Source: Geomonas agri (GTDB lineage: Bacteria; Desulfobacterota; Desulfuromonadia; Geobacterales; Geobacteraceae). Taken from it: 64,000 nucleotides of DNA. The position numbers and the translations under genes were made by a program. Below the pieces are notes generated by a model. That model was not told the origin of the DNA, searched no databases, and worked only from the letters and a program-made list of their open reading frames with translations. Position 1 is the first letter of the stretch. Every line of letters starts with the position of its first letter. The stretch covers positions 1,426,001-1,490,000 of the forward strand of contig NZ_JAINZO010000002.1 in the NCBI RefSeq assembly GCF_020179605.1. Direction: 5' to 3'. Of the stretch, positions 11,664-20,757 are shown in pieces.

Positions 11664-12125
11664 AGTCACCGAACGCGTTGCACGAGTCGCCGAACGCGTT
11701 GCACGAGTCACCGAACGCGTTGTACGAGTCGCCGAACGCGTTGCACGAGTCGCCGAACGCGTTGCACGAGTCGCCGAACGCGTTGCACGAGTCAACGAAC
11801 GCGTTGCACGAGTCACCGAACGCGTTGCACGAGTCACCGAACGCGTTGCACGAGTCACCGAACGCATTGCACGAGTCACCGAACGGGTTGCACGAGTCAC
11901 CGAACGGGTTGCACGAGTCGTCGAACGCGTTGCACGAGTCACCGAACGCGTTGTGCGAGTCACCGAACGCGTTGCACGAGTCACCGAACGTGTTGTACGA
12001 GTCACCGAACGCGTTGCACGAGTCACCGAATGGGTTGCACGAGTCACCTACCGCGTTGTGCGAGTCACCGAACGTGTTGGACGAGTCATCGAACCCGATG
12101 AGCGAGTCATCCAACCCGTCGAGTG
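11664..12125. repeat. Tandem array of 22 copies of a 21-bp repeat
   Basis: Twenty-two units of consensus AGTCACCGAACGCGTTGCAC plus G, each exactly 21 bases, starting at 11664 with no insertion or deletion to 12125; a further degenerate copy begins at 12126. Five of six frames are open through it. Plus frame 2 reads SPNALHE heptads and has a GTG at 11606; plus frame 1 reads VTERVAR heptads but has no start before 11953; minus frames read CNAFGDS and TRSVTRA. Differences between copies fall mostly at unit positions 5, 6, 13, 18 and 19, and are mainly conservative or silent only in the VTERVAR frame. No ribosome binding site was found for any frame, so it is listed as a repeat and not a gene. 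Confidence 0.9.
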
Positions 12126-12157
12126 GGTCACGTACCCGCGGTTACCGGCAAGGCAAA

Positions 12158-12205
12158 GGCATGCTCCGCTTCCGGCGTATAAAAATAAAAAAATTCTGGC
12201 ATGCT
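12158..12205 (+). promoter_or_regulatory. Direct repeats around an AT-rich -10-like box
   Basis: Two copies of GGCATGCT lie at 12158-12165 and 12198-12205, exactly 40 bases apart, with TATAAA at 12178-12183 between them. This is just upstream of the DUF2459 gene and may be its promoter and operator; no -35 box is evident. Confidence 0.35.
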
Positions 12206-12224
12206 TTGCTGCGTGGAGGTTCAC

Positions 12225-12962
12225 ATGGAAAAGCCACGCACCATACCGTCGGTTTTTACACCGCAATGGCTACCACTGGGATCGTTGGTCCTGCTGCTTG
12301 TCACCCTGGCACTTGCGCTCACCGGTTGCGCTGCGGAGAAGAAATGGCAGTACCTGCCGGCGACGAGGGGGGAGGAACGCTCCATCTACGTCATCGCCCA
12401 CGGCTGGCATGCAGGAATCGCTTTGCCGGCCGAAGAACTGGGCGACGAGTTGGGCTTCGTCAGGGAGTACCTGCGCCCGGGGCGCTACTACGAGTTCGGC
12501 TGGGGCGAGGCGGAGTTCTACCAGGCGGACAAGATCACCCCCGCCATCTTCCTAAAGGCCGTGTTCTGGAAAAATCCGAGCGTGATGCATGTCTTCTCCA
12601 TGCCGGCCGAACCGGCTCAGCAGTTTCCGGGTGCTGACATGGTCGAGCTCAAGTTGTCGGCAACCGGGGTGAAGCACCTGAAGGATAGCTTGCGCACCAG
12701 CTTCAAGCTCGATGCGGCTCATCGCCCCCATCCCCTGAAAGGGGGAGCGCACGGCGAATATCGGTTCTTCACGGCGCAAGGGTACTATCTCATCACCCAT
12801 ACCTGCAATACCTGGACGGCCAAGGTGCTGGCAAGCGGCGGCGTGCCCATGGACACCGTCTTCACCCTGCGCTCGGGGGGCGTGATGAGGCAGGCCAAGG
12901 ACGCCAGGAAAGAGTACCTGAAGCTGCGGCCGGATCGCGCTGAGCAGGAAGGGATGCAATAA
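12225..12962 (+). CDS. DUF2459 (TIGR02117) family lipoprotein
   Basis: A 245-aa protein from ATG 12225, five bases after GGAGG; an earlier in-frame start at 12201 lacks a site. The N-terminus is a lipoprotein signal: hydrophobic LVLLLVTLALALTGC with a lipobox (LTGC) Cys at about residue 34. The mature part has IYVIAHGWHAGIALP, FGWGEAEFYQ and THTCNTWTA, blocks typical of the TIGR02117 family of conserved hypothetical proteins. The conserved His, Cys and Asn suggest a papain-like enzyme fold, but the activity is not known. Predicted to be membrane-attached in the cell envelope. Confidence 0.85.
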   Translation: MEKPRTIPSVFTPQWLPLGSLVLLLVTLALALTGCAAEKKWQYLPATRGEERSIYVIAHGWHAGIALPAEELGDELGFVREYLRPGRYYEFGWGEAEFYQADKITPAIFLKAVFWKNPSVMHVFSMPAEPAQQFPGADMVELKLSATGVKHLKDSLRTSFKLDAAHRPHPLKGGAHGEYRFFTAQGYYLITHTCNTWTAKVLASGGVPMDTVFTLRSGGVMRQAKDARKEYLKLRPDRAEQEGMQ

Positions 12963-13027
12963 GGCACGAAGGATGGTATATATTCTTGGCTAGATTGGAA
13001 AATGCCAATGTCTGTCGGGAGGGGAAG

Positions 13028-13768
13028 GTGCGAGCGCCAGCGGGTCCGGAAAAGGCTTCAGAAATCATGACGGCACTGGTGCCGCCGGCACAGTGGGCCG
13101 TCTACGCCGAGTTCATTGCCGAGGCCTCCAGGCGCGGCATACCCTTTGCCGTGGGGGGCGGGCTGGCGGTGTCGGCCTATTCAGACTGTGTTCGCAACAC
13201 CAAGGACATGGACATCTACATCATGGAGAAGGACAGCCGGATAGTGATGGAGATCTCCCGGGAGCTTCGCTTCACCGAGTACACTACCGTCCCCTATGAT
13301 CCCACCTGGAGCTACCGCAGTTGCCGCGACGGCTACATCCTTGATTTCTTGTGGAAGATGCTGAACGGAAGGGCCTGGGTTGACGAGAACTGGGTGACCA
13401 AGGGGTGGGAGCTCAAGGTCAGGGGCACCGCCTTCAGGCTCCTCCCCGTGGAAGAACTGGTCTGGTCGAAGCTGTACATCATGAGAAACGACCGTACCGA
13501 CTGGCCCGACATTATCAGCCTGCTCTACGCCCGCGGTGCCGAGCTTAACTGGCCGCGGCTGCTCGCGAACCTCGGGGAGGACCGGCTGCTGTTGGGGGGC
13601 GTGGTCAGCCTGCTACGCTGGCTCTGCCCCGGTCACGTCAGCACCTTCCCCGATAGCATCTGGGCACCCTTGGGGTTGCTGCCCCCTTCGTTCGACACGC
13701 CCGGCATTGATCGGGACCGGGTAGCCCTCATCAATGGGGAACACCTTTTTCCGGGAGGACTGCCATGA
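13028..13768 (+). CDS. Nucleotidyltransferase-like protein (AbiEii/DUF6036 type)
   Basis: A 246-aa protein from GTG 13028, preceded by GGGAGGGG; ATG 13067 and TTG 12986 are alternatives. The motif GIPFAVGGGLAVSAY with NTKDMDIYI downstream is the GG/S plus DxD arrangement of nucleotidyltransferase-fold proteins. The later LLPVEELVWSKLYIMRNDRTDWPDI resembles the C-terminal helix of AbiEii-like and DUF6036-like proteins. No partner antitoxin is next to it: its stop overlaps the start of a TIM-barrel gene by four bases (ATGA). It could transfer nucleotides to RNA or protein. Function uncertain. Confidence 0.75.
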   Translation: MRAPAGPEKASEIMTALVPPAQWAVYAEFIAEASRRGIPFAVGGGLAVSAYSDCVRNTKDMDIYIMEKDSRIVMEISRELRFTEYTTVPYDPTWSYRSCRDGYILDFLWKMLNGRAWVDENWVTKGWELKVRGTAFRLLPVEELVWSKLYIMRNDRTDWPDIISLLYARGAELNWPRLLANLGEDRLLLGGVVSLLRWLCPGHVSTFPDSIWAPLGLLPPSFDTPGIDRDRVALINGEHLFPGGLP

Positions 13769-14547
13769 AAATCGGAGCGATGAACCACCCGCGTCAGGAT
13801 CCCGCCCAGGAGATCCGACGCTTTGCGGAGATGGGACTCGATTTCATCGACCTGACGTTGGAGCCGCCGGCCGCGGGGTGGTGGCAGTGCGACGTCGAGG
13901 AGGTGGCCAGGGCGCTGACCGATGCCGGGATGGGAATCGTCGGGCATACCGCCTATTACCTTCCCATCGCCCATCCCTTCGAGGAGGTGCGGCGTGCGGC
14001 GGTGGAGGCGCTGACGCATTCAGCCCGCGTCTTCGCCAAGCTCGGGGCGCGGGTCATGAACATACACCCGGACGCCCATGCGCCGATGCACGACCGGGAC
14101 TTCGTGATAGGCCAGAACCTGAAGAGCCTGGCGGAGGTGATGGCGGCTGCCCAAGGGAGCGGCGTGCGGATCATGGTCGAGAACCTGCCGCGCAACTTCA
14201 ATACGGCGGCCCAACTGGCGGAGCTGCTCGATCCCCTGCCGGAACTGGGGCTGCACCTGGACATCGGTCACACCGAACTCATGCTGAAAACAAGCAGCGC
14301 CGACGAGATCATCGAGCGCTTCGGCTCGCGTCTGCTGCACGTCCACCTGCACGACAACAAGGGGGGGGACGCTGACCTCCACCTCCCCCTCGGCGCGGGG
14401 ACTATCGACGTCGCCAGACATCTCACCACCTTGCAGCGCGCAGGTTACGACGGCACCATCACCCTTGAGGTGTTCACGCCCGACGCCGCCTTTTTGAAGT
14501 ACAGTGCCGACCGGCTGCGCGCCATGTGGAACGAGGCGCGGCAGTGA
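13765..14547 (+). CDS. Sugar phosphate isomerase/epimerase (xylose isomerase-like TIM barrel)
   Basis: A 260-aa AP-endonuclease-2/xylose-isomerase-like barrel. Likely divalent-metal ligands are visible at strand ends: E in VENLPRNF, D and H in HLDIGHTEL, H in LLHVHLHDNKGG, and E in TLEVF. Family members isomerise or epimerise sugars or inositol derivatives in the cytoplasm. Translation is coupled to the nucleotidyltransferase-like gene upstream by an ATGA overlap. The gene is convergent with the methyltransferase. Substrate cannot be assigned. Confidence 0.88.
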   Translation: MKIGAMNHPRQDPAQEIRRFAEMGLDFIDLTLEPPAAGWWQCDVEEVARALTDAGMGIVGHTAYYLPIAHPFEEVRRAAVEALTHSARVFAKLGARVMNIHPDAHAPMHDRDFVIGQNLKSLAEVMAAAQGSGVRIMVENLPRNFNTAAQLAELLDPLPELGLHLDIGHTELMLKTSSADEIIERFGSRLLHVHLHDNKGGDADLHLPLGAGTIDVARHLTTLQRAGYDGTITLEVFTPDAAFLKYSADRLRAMWNEARQ

Positions 14548-14548
14548 C

Positions 14549-15169
14549 TCACCCCTTTTCCGCCCAGCCGCGATAGGTGTACCCGGCCAGTTTTGGCACT
14601 CCCTCCACGTACTGCGCGTCGAGCGCGACCACCCGGAAACCTGCCCCAGCGATCAGCTGCGGGATGGGACGGTCGAGGTGGCACCCCCCGGCCATGTGTT
14701 TCCACCACGGCGTGATGCGCTCTTGCCATCTCAGCACGCCCTGGTCGGGTGCGGCCCCGTGCTCGCAGAAAAGCAGCCTCCCTCCCGGCGCGAGCACGCG
14801 CCGCATCTCCGCCAGTGCTATCCTCCAGTCGGTTATGCTGCACAAGGTGAAGGTCAACAGCACCGTGTCGACGCTTTGGTCCTCAAGGGGGATGGTCGCG
14901 GCCGGCAGGTCGAGCCAGCGCACCGGCAGCCCGCTCTCCTGCACGTTTTTCTGCGCCGCCTTGCGCATCCCCGGTGACGGTTCCAGACCCCAGATGCAAC
15001 TCACCTTGTTCCGGTCGTAAAAGGGGAGGTTCAGGGCAGTCCCCATACCTACCTCCAGCACCCGTCCTCGCGCCAGCGGCACGACCAGCGCCCGTTGCCG
15101 CGCCAGCGCCTTCAGTCCGCAGACGCAGTTGGTTAGATGAGGCAGGCATAGCTCGTGGTAGAGGTTCAT
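14549..15169 (-). CDS. Class I SAM-dependent methyltransferase
   Basis: A 206-aa Methyltransf_11-type enzyme. The SAM-binding motif I reads VLEVGMGTALNLPFY, the acidic residue of motif II is in IWGLEPSP, and post-I motifs DTVLLTFTLCSI and LAPGGRLLFCEHG follow. The C-terminus (W-K-H-M-AGGCHLDRPIPQLI) resembles small UbiE-like and phospholipid N-methyltransferase-like enzymes. The substrate is unknown. The gene is alone on the minus strand, with its stop one base from the stop of the convergent TIM-barrel gene. Confidence 0.88.
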   Translation of the reverse strand: MNLYHELCLPHLTNCVCGLKALARQRALVVPLARGRVLEVGMGTALNLPFYDRNKVSCIWGLEPSPGMRKAAQKNVQESGLPVRWLDLPAATIPLEDQSVDTVLLTFTLCSITDWRIALAEMRRVLAPGGRLLFCEHGAAPDQGVLRWQERITPWWKHMAGGCHLDRPIPQLIAGAGFRVVALDAQYVEGVPKLAGYTYRGWAEKG

Positions 15170-15380
15170 GACGCTACCTCGCCTGGTGAGGCATGGTGCA
15201 GCATGTCGGCGTTGACGGCAAAGCGACAGCGTGGACTGTATCAGCGCGGAGCAGTAATGACATCTGGCACCCTTGTTTTCGCAATGTCACATTTAGCGTG
15301 GGATTAATTTCTGCTAGGATACATAAAACCTTTGCCCGCATTTTGTCAATGCCGTCCGCACATTAACCAAGAGAGGTCTG

Positions 15381-18300
15381 ATGTTCCGCCCGTCCTCGCT
15401 GTCGATCCGCTTTTTGCTGCTGCTCATCGTCTTCGTGGTCGCCCTGCCGGCCGCCGGGGTCATCCTCTATTCCGGCATCCAGTTTCGTAACGCCATGCTC
15501 GACGAGGCGCGGCATCAGACCCTGCAGCTCAGCGAGAGGATCGCGACCGAGCAGCGCAACCTTGTGGTGGCAGCCGAGCAGTTGATGACCTCCCTGGCAC
15601 AGCTTCCCGAGGTGAGGGCGCGGGACAAGGCCAAGGTGGAACCGATCCTGAGGGAGCTGCTCAAGCTGAACCCGATGTACGGCAATATCACCATCGCGGA
15701 CCGCCGGGGGATGATGTGGGCGAGCGCCATCCCGATGAATCAGCCCCTCGATATCAGCACCAGGCGCTTCTTCAAGAGCGCGGTGACCAGCGGCAAACTC
15801 TCCTCGGGTGAGTACATCGTGAGCCGGATCATCACCAAGCCCATCTTCAACCTCGGCTACCCGCTGAAGGACCAGGATGGGCGGTGCGTCGGGGTGATCG
15901 GGGTCAGCATCAACATCGGCAACTACCAGCAACTGCTGCAGCAGATGAACCTCCCCCCAGGCGCCAGCTTCGTGATCCTGGACTACAAGGGGGTCATCCT
16001 GGCTCGGGGCATCGACCACGCGCGCTACGTCGGCAAGCCCTACCCGGAAGCGGCGTTTCGCCAAATGCAACAGGGACCGGAAACCGGTACCGAGACTCGC
16101 GAGGGACTCCAAGGGGACAGCAGGATCATCTCCTACCGTAAGCTGCGGTTGCCGGGGGAGGCCATCCCCTACATGTACGTCACCGCCGGCATCCCGATAG
16201 AGGTCGCCACCAGAGAAGCCAGCCGGGCGATGGTGTTGAGCATTTTGCTGCTCTCCTCGGTGCTGTTCGTTGCCTGCGGCTGCGCCATCCTGATCGGGAA
16301 GCGCTGTATCGGAGATCGCATCAGGATGCTCGAGGGCGCCTCGGAAAAACTGGCCGGCGGGGATGCCGACGTGAAGGTATCTGCACTGGTGGTAGGGGGG
16401 GAACTGGGGAGCCTGGCGCGGACTTTCGACTCCATGGCGGAGCAGTTGCGTGCCCGGGAAGACGCGCTGGCGCGCAGCGAAGCGTTTTTGAACACCATCA
16501 TCCAGACCGAACCCGAATGCGTGAAACTGCTCGACCGCGAGGGGCGCCTGCAAATGATGAACAGTGCCGGCCTTGCCATGATCGAGGCGGATTCGTTGGC
16601 CCAGGTGCAGGGAGCGTGTGTCTATTCGCTGGTCACTCCGGAATACCGGGATGCCTTCGTCAAGCTGACTGAGAACGTGTTCCGCGGCATTCCCGGCAAC
16701 CTCGTCTTCGAGACGACCGGGCTCAAGGGGAGGCGGGTATGGCTGGACACCCATGCCGTTCCGTTCCGCAACGATCAAGGCGAAATCGTTTCCCTTTTGG
16801 GGATCACCAGGGACATCACCGAGCACAGAAAGAGCGAGGAGGAGCGGCGCGAGAACCTGCTGCTGTTCGAATCGTTGATGCGCTACTCCCCCATGGGGAT
16901 CCGCATCTTCGACGGTGAGTCGGGGCAATGCATCCTGCTGAACCAGGCGACGGCCGAGATCGCCGGGGGGCAGGTGGAGGCGATGCAGCAACAGAATTTC
17001 CGTACCCTGAGCTCGTGGCAGGAAAGCGGACTGCTGGAGGTTGCCGAACAGGTGCTGGACGACGGCGTGGCCCGGGTGCGCGACGTTGACCTGCATACCA
17101 GCTTCGGCAAAGAGGTCGCCATGTCCTACAGCCTGTCCCGGCTGTTGATGAAGGACAAGAAGCACCTCTTGGTGGTGGGACGCGACGTCACCGATGAACG
17201 GCGCCTGGCGCAGGAGAAGACGGAGATGGAAGCCCAGATCTTGCACGTCCAGAAGCTGGAGAGCCTGGGCGTACTGGCGGGGGGCATCGCCCACGACTTC
17301 AACAACATCCTGATGGCCATCATGGGCAACGCCGAGCTGGCACTGCTCAGGCTGCCGCAGGAATCGCCGGTCCGGACGAACCTGCAGAACATAGAGAAGT
17401 CCTCGCAGCGTGCGGCGGACCTGGCCCAGCAGATGCTCGCCTATTCCGGCAAGGGGAGTTTCGTCATCGAGGTGGTGGACGTCAATGCCATCATCAGGGA
17501 GATGAGCCACATGCTGGCGGTTTCCATTTCCAAGAAGGTTGAGATGCGCCTGGAGCTCGGCGGCGATCTTCGCCCGCTCGAGGTGGACGCGACGCAGATC
17601 CGGCAGGTGATCATGAACCTGGTCATCAACGCCTCGGAGGCGATCGGCGACCGCAACGGCGTCATCCAGATCCGTACTGGGACCAGGGATCTGGACGGGG
17701 CGGCGCTGTCGCGGCTGTGGCTCACCGACCGGCTCCAGGAGGGGCTCTACGTTTACTTCGAGGTGGTCGACGACGGCTGCGGTATGGACCAGGATACCCT
17801 GGGCAAGATCTTCGATCCCTTCTTCACCACCAAGTTCACCGGGCGCGGACTGGGCATGGCCGCGGTGTTGGGGATCGTCCGCGGACACCGCGGGACCATT
17901 GAGGTGCACAGCGAGCCGGGGCAGGGCTCCTTGTTCCGGGTGTACCTCCCCGCCTACCAGTCTGAGTTTCGGCAGCCCGCGCGACAGGAGCAGAGCGCCG
18001 TCGCGGCGTGCGGTTCCGGCACGGTGCTGCTGGTTGACGATGAGGAGGCGATCCGTAGTCTCGGGCGGGAGATGCTGGAGAGCCTCGGCTACAGCGTGTT
18101 GACCGCCGTTGACGGTTCGGCCGCCGTGGAAATGTACGCACAGCGCAGGGACGAGGTGGACTGCGTGATCCTGGACCTGACCATGCCGCACATGGACGGC
18201 GAGCAGGCCCTGCAGCTGCTGCGGTCGATGGATCCGGAGGTGCAGGTGATCCTCTCCAGCGGCTACAGTGAGCAGGAGATCACCGAGAGGTTCACCGGCA

Positions 18301-18392
18301 GGGGGCTGGCGGGGTTCATACAGAAGCCCTACCGTCTCGCGGACCTGGGGCAGAAGCTGCAGCGCGCCCAAACGAACCGGCGGCGGCAGTAA
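15381..18392 (+). CDS. Membrane hybrid histidine kinase: dCACHE-HAMP-PAS-PAS-HisKA-HATPase-receiver
   Basis: A 1003-aa sensor. Hydrophobic segments at ~8-28 and ~280-303 flank a periplasmic region with double-CACHE features (YIVSRIITKPIFNLGYPL, GVIGVSINIG). A HAMP linker follows (~304-355), then two PAS domains (~365-485 and ~490-605). The H box GGIAHDFNNIL puts the phospho-accepting His at residue 638. The ATPase region has NLVINASEAIGD, DDGCGMD and GRGLGMAAVLGI. A C-terminal receiver has its phospho-acceptor Asp at 932 (VILDLTMPHMDG). It senses an extracellular small ligand and relays phosphate. The HD-GYP regulator encoded convergently is a possible partner, though no direct link is shown. 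Confidence 0.93.
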   Translation: MFRPSSLSIRFLLLLIVFVVALPAAGVILYSGIQFRNAMLDEARHQTLQLSERIATEQRNLVVAAEQLMTSLAQLPEVRARDKAKVEPILRELLKLNPMYGNITIADRRGMMWASAIPMNQPLDISTRRFFKSAVTSGKLSSGEYIVSRIITKPIFNLGYPLKDQDGRCVGVIGVSINIGNYQQLLQQMNLPPGASFVILDYKGVILARGIDHARYVGKPYPEAAFRQMQQGPETGTETREGLQGDSRIISYRKLRLPGEAIPYMYVTAGIPIEVATREASRAMVLSILLLSSVLFVACGCAILIGKRCIGDRIRMLEGASEKLAGGDADVKVSALVVGGELGSLARTFDSMAEQLRAREDALARSEAFLNTIIQTEPECVKLLDREGRLQMMNSAGLAMIEADSLAQVQGACVYSLVTPEYRDAFVKLTENVFRGIPGNLVFETTGLKGRRVWLDTHAVPFRNDQGEIVSLLGITRDITEHRKSEEERRENLLLFESLMRYSPMGIRIFDGESGQCILLNQATAEIAGGQVEAMQQQNFRTLSSWQESGLLEVAEQVLDDGVARVRDVDLHTSFGKEVAMSYSLSRLLMKDKKHLLVVGRDVTDERRLAQEKTEMEAQILHVQKLESLGVLAGGIAHDFNNILMAIMGNAELALLRLPQESPVRTNLQNIEKSSQRAADLAQQMLAYSGKGSFVIEVVDVNAIIREMSHMLAVSISKKVEMRLELGGDLRPLEVDATQIRQVIMNLVINASEAIGDRNGVIQIRTGTRDLDGAALSRLWLTDRLQEGLYVYFEVVDDGCGMDQDTLGKIFDPFFTTKFTGRGLGMAAVLGIVRGHRGTIEVHSEPGQGSLFRVYLPAYQSEFRQPARQEQSAVAACGSGTVLLVDDEEAIRSLGREMLESLGYSVLTAVDGSAAVEMYAQRRDEVDCVILDLTMPHMDGEQALQLLRSMDPEVQVILSSGYSEQEITERFTGRGLAGFIQKPYRLADLGQKLQRAQTNRRRQ

Positions 18393-18457
18393 GCGGCGGT
18401 CCGCCAGCGCGGGGGAGGGCACCGCTCACCCCCGCCAGGGGGGCGGGCGCGACGGGG

Positions 18458-19558
18458 CTAACGGATCATTTCGGTGATGCTGGTGATGGGGAGGGTGTCC
18501 GCGTGGATGCTCTGCTGAAGCGAGTGGAACTCGTCGATATGCTGGAAGAACAGTTCGAGGAGCTGCGGGTCGAAGGCTTTGCCGGCTTCGTCGACCATGA
18601 TCGCCACGCTCTCCTCGATAGTGAACGCCCTCTTGTAGACCCGCTCGGTCAGCAAGGCATCGAAGACGTCGACGATGGAAACCACGCGTGCGAAAATGTG
18701 TATCTCGTCATCCTTTAGTCCGTACGGGTAGCCGGTGCCGTCCCACTTTTCGTGGTGCTGCAGCGCGATGACCCTTCCCGCCTCGATTACCGGATAGTCC
18801 CTGGACCCGGACATGATCTTCCCGCCGATCACGGTATGCCCCTTCATGGTGGCGAACTCCTCCGGCGTGAGCTTGCCCGGCTTGAGCAGTATCGAGTCGG
18901 GGATGCCGATCTTGCCCACGTCGTGCAAAAGTGACGCAAAGTAGAGGATGTCGCACTGGTCGTCGGGGATGCCGGCCAGCTGCCCCAGCCGCTTGGAAAG
19001 CTGGCTGATGCACTTCAGGTGCGATCCCGTCTCCTTGTCCCGGAACTCCGCCGCACGCCCCAACCGCAGCGAAATCTCGTACTCCGTCTGCATGGCCTTG
19101 GCCAGCGCCTGTTGCAGCGCCGCGGTTCTTTTGGCGACTTCGACCTCGAGGACGGCGTTGGTATCCTTGGCGAAGTCCGCCAGCCTCTTGTTGCGGATCT
19201 GGTTCATGACCCGGTGGCGTAACTCACACAGGTTGAACGGCTTGCCGAGGAAGTCGTTCGCCCCCAGTTCCAGCACGCTGGCCACCTCCTGGCCGTCTGC
19301 GGTCACTACGACCACCGGTATGTCGTGCCAGTGCACGTCCTGCTTGATCCGGCGCAAGACCTCGTAGCCGTCCAGTACCGGCATTTTAAGGTCCATGACC
19401 ACCAGGTCCACCTGGGGGTGGGCCGAGATGGCGTCGAGCACCTCCTGGCCGTTGCCGGCCCTGATCAGGGTGCACTCGAACTGCTGCAGCATCTTCTCGA
19501 GCATGTCGAGGTTGAGGGGATCGTCGTCTGCCAGGATCACCTTAACATCTTCGAACAT
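18458..19558 (-). CDS. Response regulator with HD-GYP phosphodiesterase output
   Basis: A 366-aa two-domain regulator. Residues 1-120 form a receiver with acidic DDD at 11-13, phospho-acceptor D56 (VVMDLKMP) and K106. Residues ~160-345 form the HD-GYP domain, with HD at 212-213 in LHDVGKIGIP and the HHEKWDGTGYP motif at 268-278, all key residues intact. The domain hydrolyses c-di-GMP and, in some Geobacter and Vibrio proteins, 3',3'-cGAMP. It should therefore turn phosphorylation into a change in cyclic dinucleotide level. Only 66 bases separate its stop from the stop of the hybrid kinase on the opposite strand. Confidence 0.93.
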   Translation of the reverse strand: MFEDVKVILADDDPLNLDMLEKMLQQFECTLIRAGNGQEVLDAISAHPQVDLVVMDLKMPVLDGYEVLRRIKQDVHWHDIPVVVVTADGQEVASVLELGANDFLGKPFNLCELRHRVMNQIRNKRLADFAKDTNAVLEVEVAKRTAALQQALAKAMQTEYEISLRLGRAAEFRDKETGSHLKCISQLSKRLGQLAGIPDDQCDILYFASLLHDVGKIGIPDSILLKPGKLTPEEFATMKGHTVIGGKIMSGSRDYPVIEAGRVIALQHHEKWDGTGYPYGLKDDEIHIFARVVSIVDVFDALLTERVYKRAFTIEESVAIMVDEAGKAFDPQLLELFFQHIDEFHSLQQSIHADTLPITSITEMIR

Positions 19559-19746
19559 CTTCTCTCCCTACCTGTCAGGATGTTGTGCGCGGGATAATGA
19601 AGCAAGTTTTCCCGTTCCTGCATCGTATCGGACGATTTTCATTTCACTTGAATAAGCATGGCGCACTAACGCCGGAGCGGAGCGCGCCGCGCTGGCCATG
19701 TCCGACGAGGAGAAGAGTCTGATGGAAGGGGAGTTTTAAGCGGCAG

Positions 19747-20667
19747 TCACAGCAGCACCCACACCGTGACGGGGAGGGTAAAGAAGGAGAGGCAGGTCTG
19801 CGCGGTGATGATGGAGGCCATGCTGTCGTGGTCGCCCCCCATCTGCCGGGAGAGGATGTAGGCGGTCGGCGCAGTGGGGACGCTGAACAGCAGCAGTACC
19901 ACCCCTGCCGCCGCGCCGGTCAGGCCGGTTGCCGCGGCCAGCGACCAGGCTAGCACAGGTTTGCAGAGAAACTGTATGGCGCAGCTCACCACCGTCGGTC
20001 TCCAGTGCAGGGCCAGGTTGCCCGCCCGGTAGGCCGCCCCCACCGCCATGAGCCCCACCGGGAAGGCCGCTTTACCGGCCAGGGCCAGGGTGCCGTCGAT
20101 GGCGAGGGGAAGCTGCCACCCTGACGCGTTGATGCCTATTCCCACCAGGCAACCAATGATGAGCGGGTTACGGGCGAGGTCGGTGCAAAGGCGCCTGAGG
20201 TCGAGCCCGCCGCCGCTGCCGACCGCCAAGGAGAAGGCGGACACGCAGAGTACGTTGATGAGCACGATCATGAAGCCTGCCCCCAAGGCGGCGAGGAAAA
20301 GGCCGTCCTTGCCGAAAAGGCTCTCGGCCAGAGCCAGCGCCACGAAGGTGTTGAAACGGACGCCACCTTGGAACAGGGAGGTGAAGACGCCGCCCCCCAT
20401 GCGCCGGTTGGCCGCTCCCCACAGCAGGACCAGGAGCGCACTGGCTACGACCACCCCCTCGACGGTGAGGAGGATGCCGAACCAGGGGAGCGAGCCGATC
20501 TTCTTGCCGGCGAGACTGTGGATGAGGGCGGCGGGCATGAGCAGGAAGTAGGTGAGCCGCTCGGCACTGGGCCAGAAGGAAGGGGACAGGAACTCGCTGC
20601 GTCTGATCAGGAAGCCGGCCAGGATCAGCGACAGCACGGGGGTGAGGGCGTTCACGATGGTGATCAA
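19747..20667 (-). CDS. AEC-family membrane transporter
   Basis: A 306-aa integral membrane protein with about ten hydrophobic segments in two halves. It matches the auxin efflux carrier family: N-terminal ALTPVLSLILAGFLIRR, central IGCLVGIGINASGWQLP, and the C-terminal SVPTAPTAYILSRQMGGD segment of the family. Such carriers move organic acids or aromatic compounds. It lies 81 bases after the LysR gene on the same strand, with a T-N11-A inverted repeat between them, so it is probably the target of that regulator. Substrate unknown. Confidence 0.9.
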   Translation of the reverse strand: MITIVNALTPVLSLILAGFLIRRSEFLSPSFWPSAERLTYFLLMPAALIHSLAGKKIGSLPWFGILLTVEGVVVASALLVLLWGAANRRMGGGVFTSLFQGGVRFNTFVALALAESLFGKDGLFLAALGAGFMIVLINVLCVSAFSLAVGSGGGLDLRRLCTDLARNPLIIGCLVGIGINASGWQLPLAIDGTLALAGKAAFPVGLMAVGAAYRAGNLALHWRPTVVSCAIQFLCKPVLAWSLAAATGLTGAAAGVVLLLFSVPTAPTAYILSRQMGGDHDSMASIITAQTCLSFFTLPVTVWVLL

Positions 20668-20732
20668 GCTACTCTCCTTCTACCTGTTGGTGGAACGAGA
20701 GTAGCACGACATTACATGAGTAAAAAGTTCAT

Positions 20733-20757
20733 AATACTTAGGCGATACTCAAGTATT
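20733..20757 (-). promoter_or_regulatory. LysR-type operator (AATACTT-N11-AAGTATT)
   Basis: A perfect 7-bp inverted repeat with an 11-base spacer, the classic T-N11-A shape bound by LysR proteins. It overlaps the stop codon of the LysR gene and ends about 66 bases before the AEC transporter start, the usual position for activation. Confidence 0.65.

Noticed and set aside
11664-12125. Possible CRISPR array
   Set aside because: Units are contiguous 21-mers without unique spacers.
11606-12637. Long frames through the 21-bp repeat, on both strands, up to 343 codons
   Set aside because: All are by-products of a repeat lacking stops; no ribosome binding site, and downstream parts run through the DUF2459 gene in the wrong frame.
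15363-18422. 1019-codon open frame on the minus strand
   Set aside because: Antisense shadow of the hybrid kinase; composition is His/Arg/Pro/Gln-rich as in high-GC antisense frames and no domain is readable.
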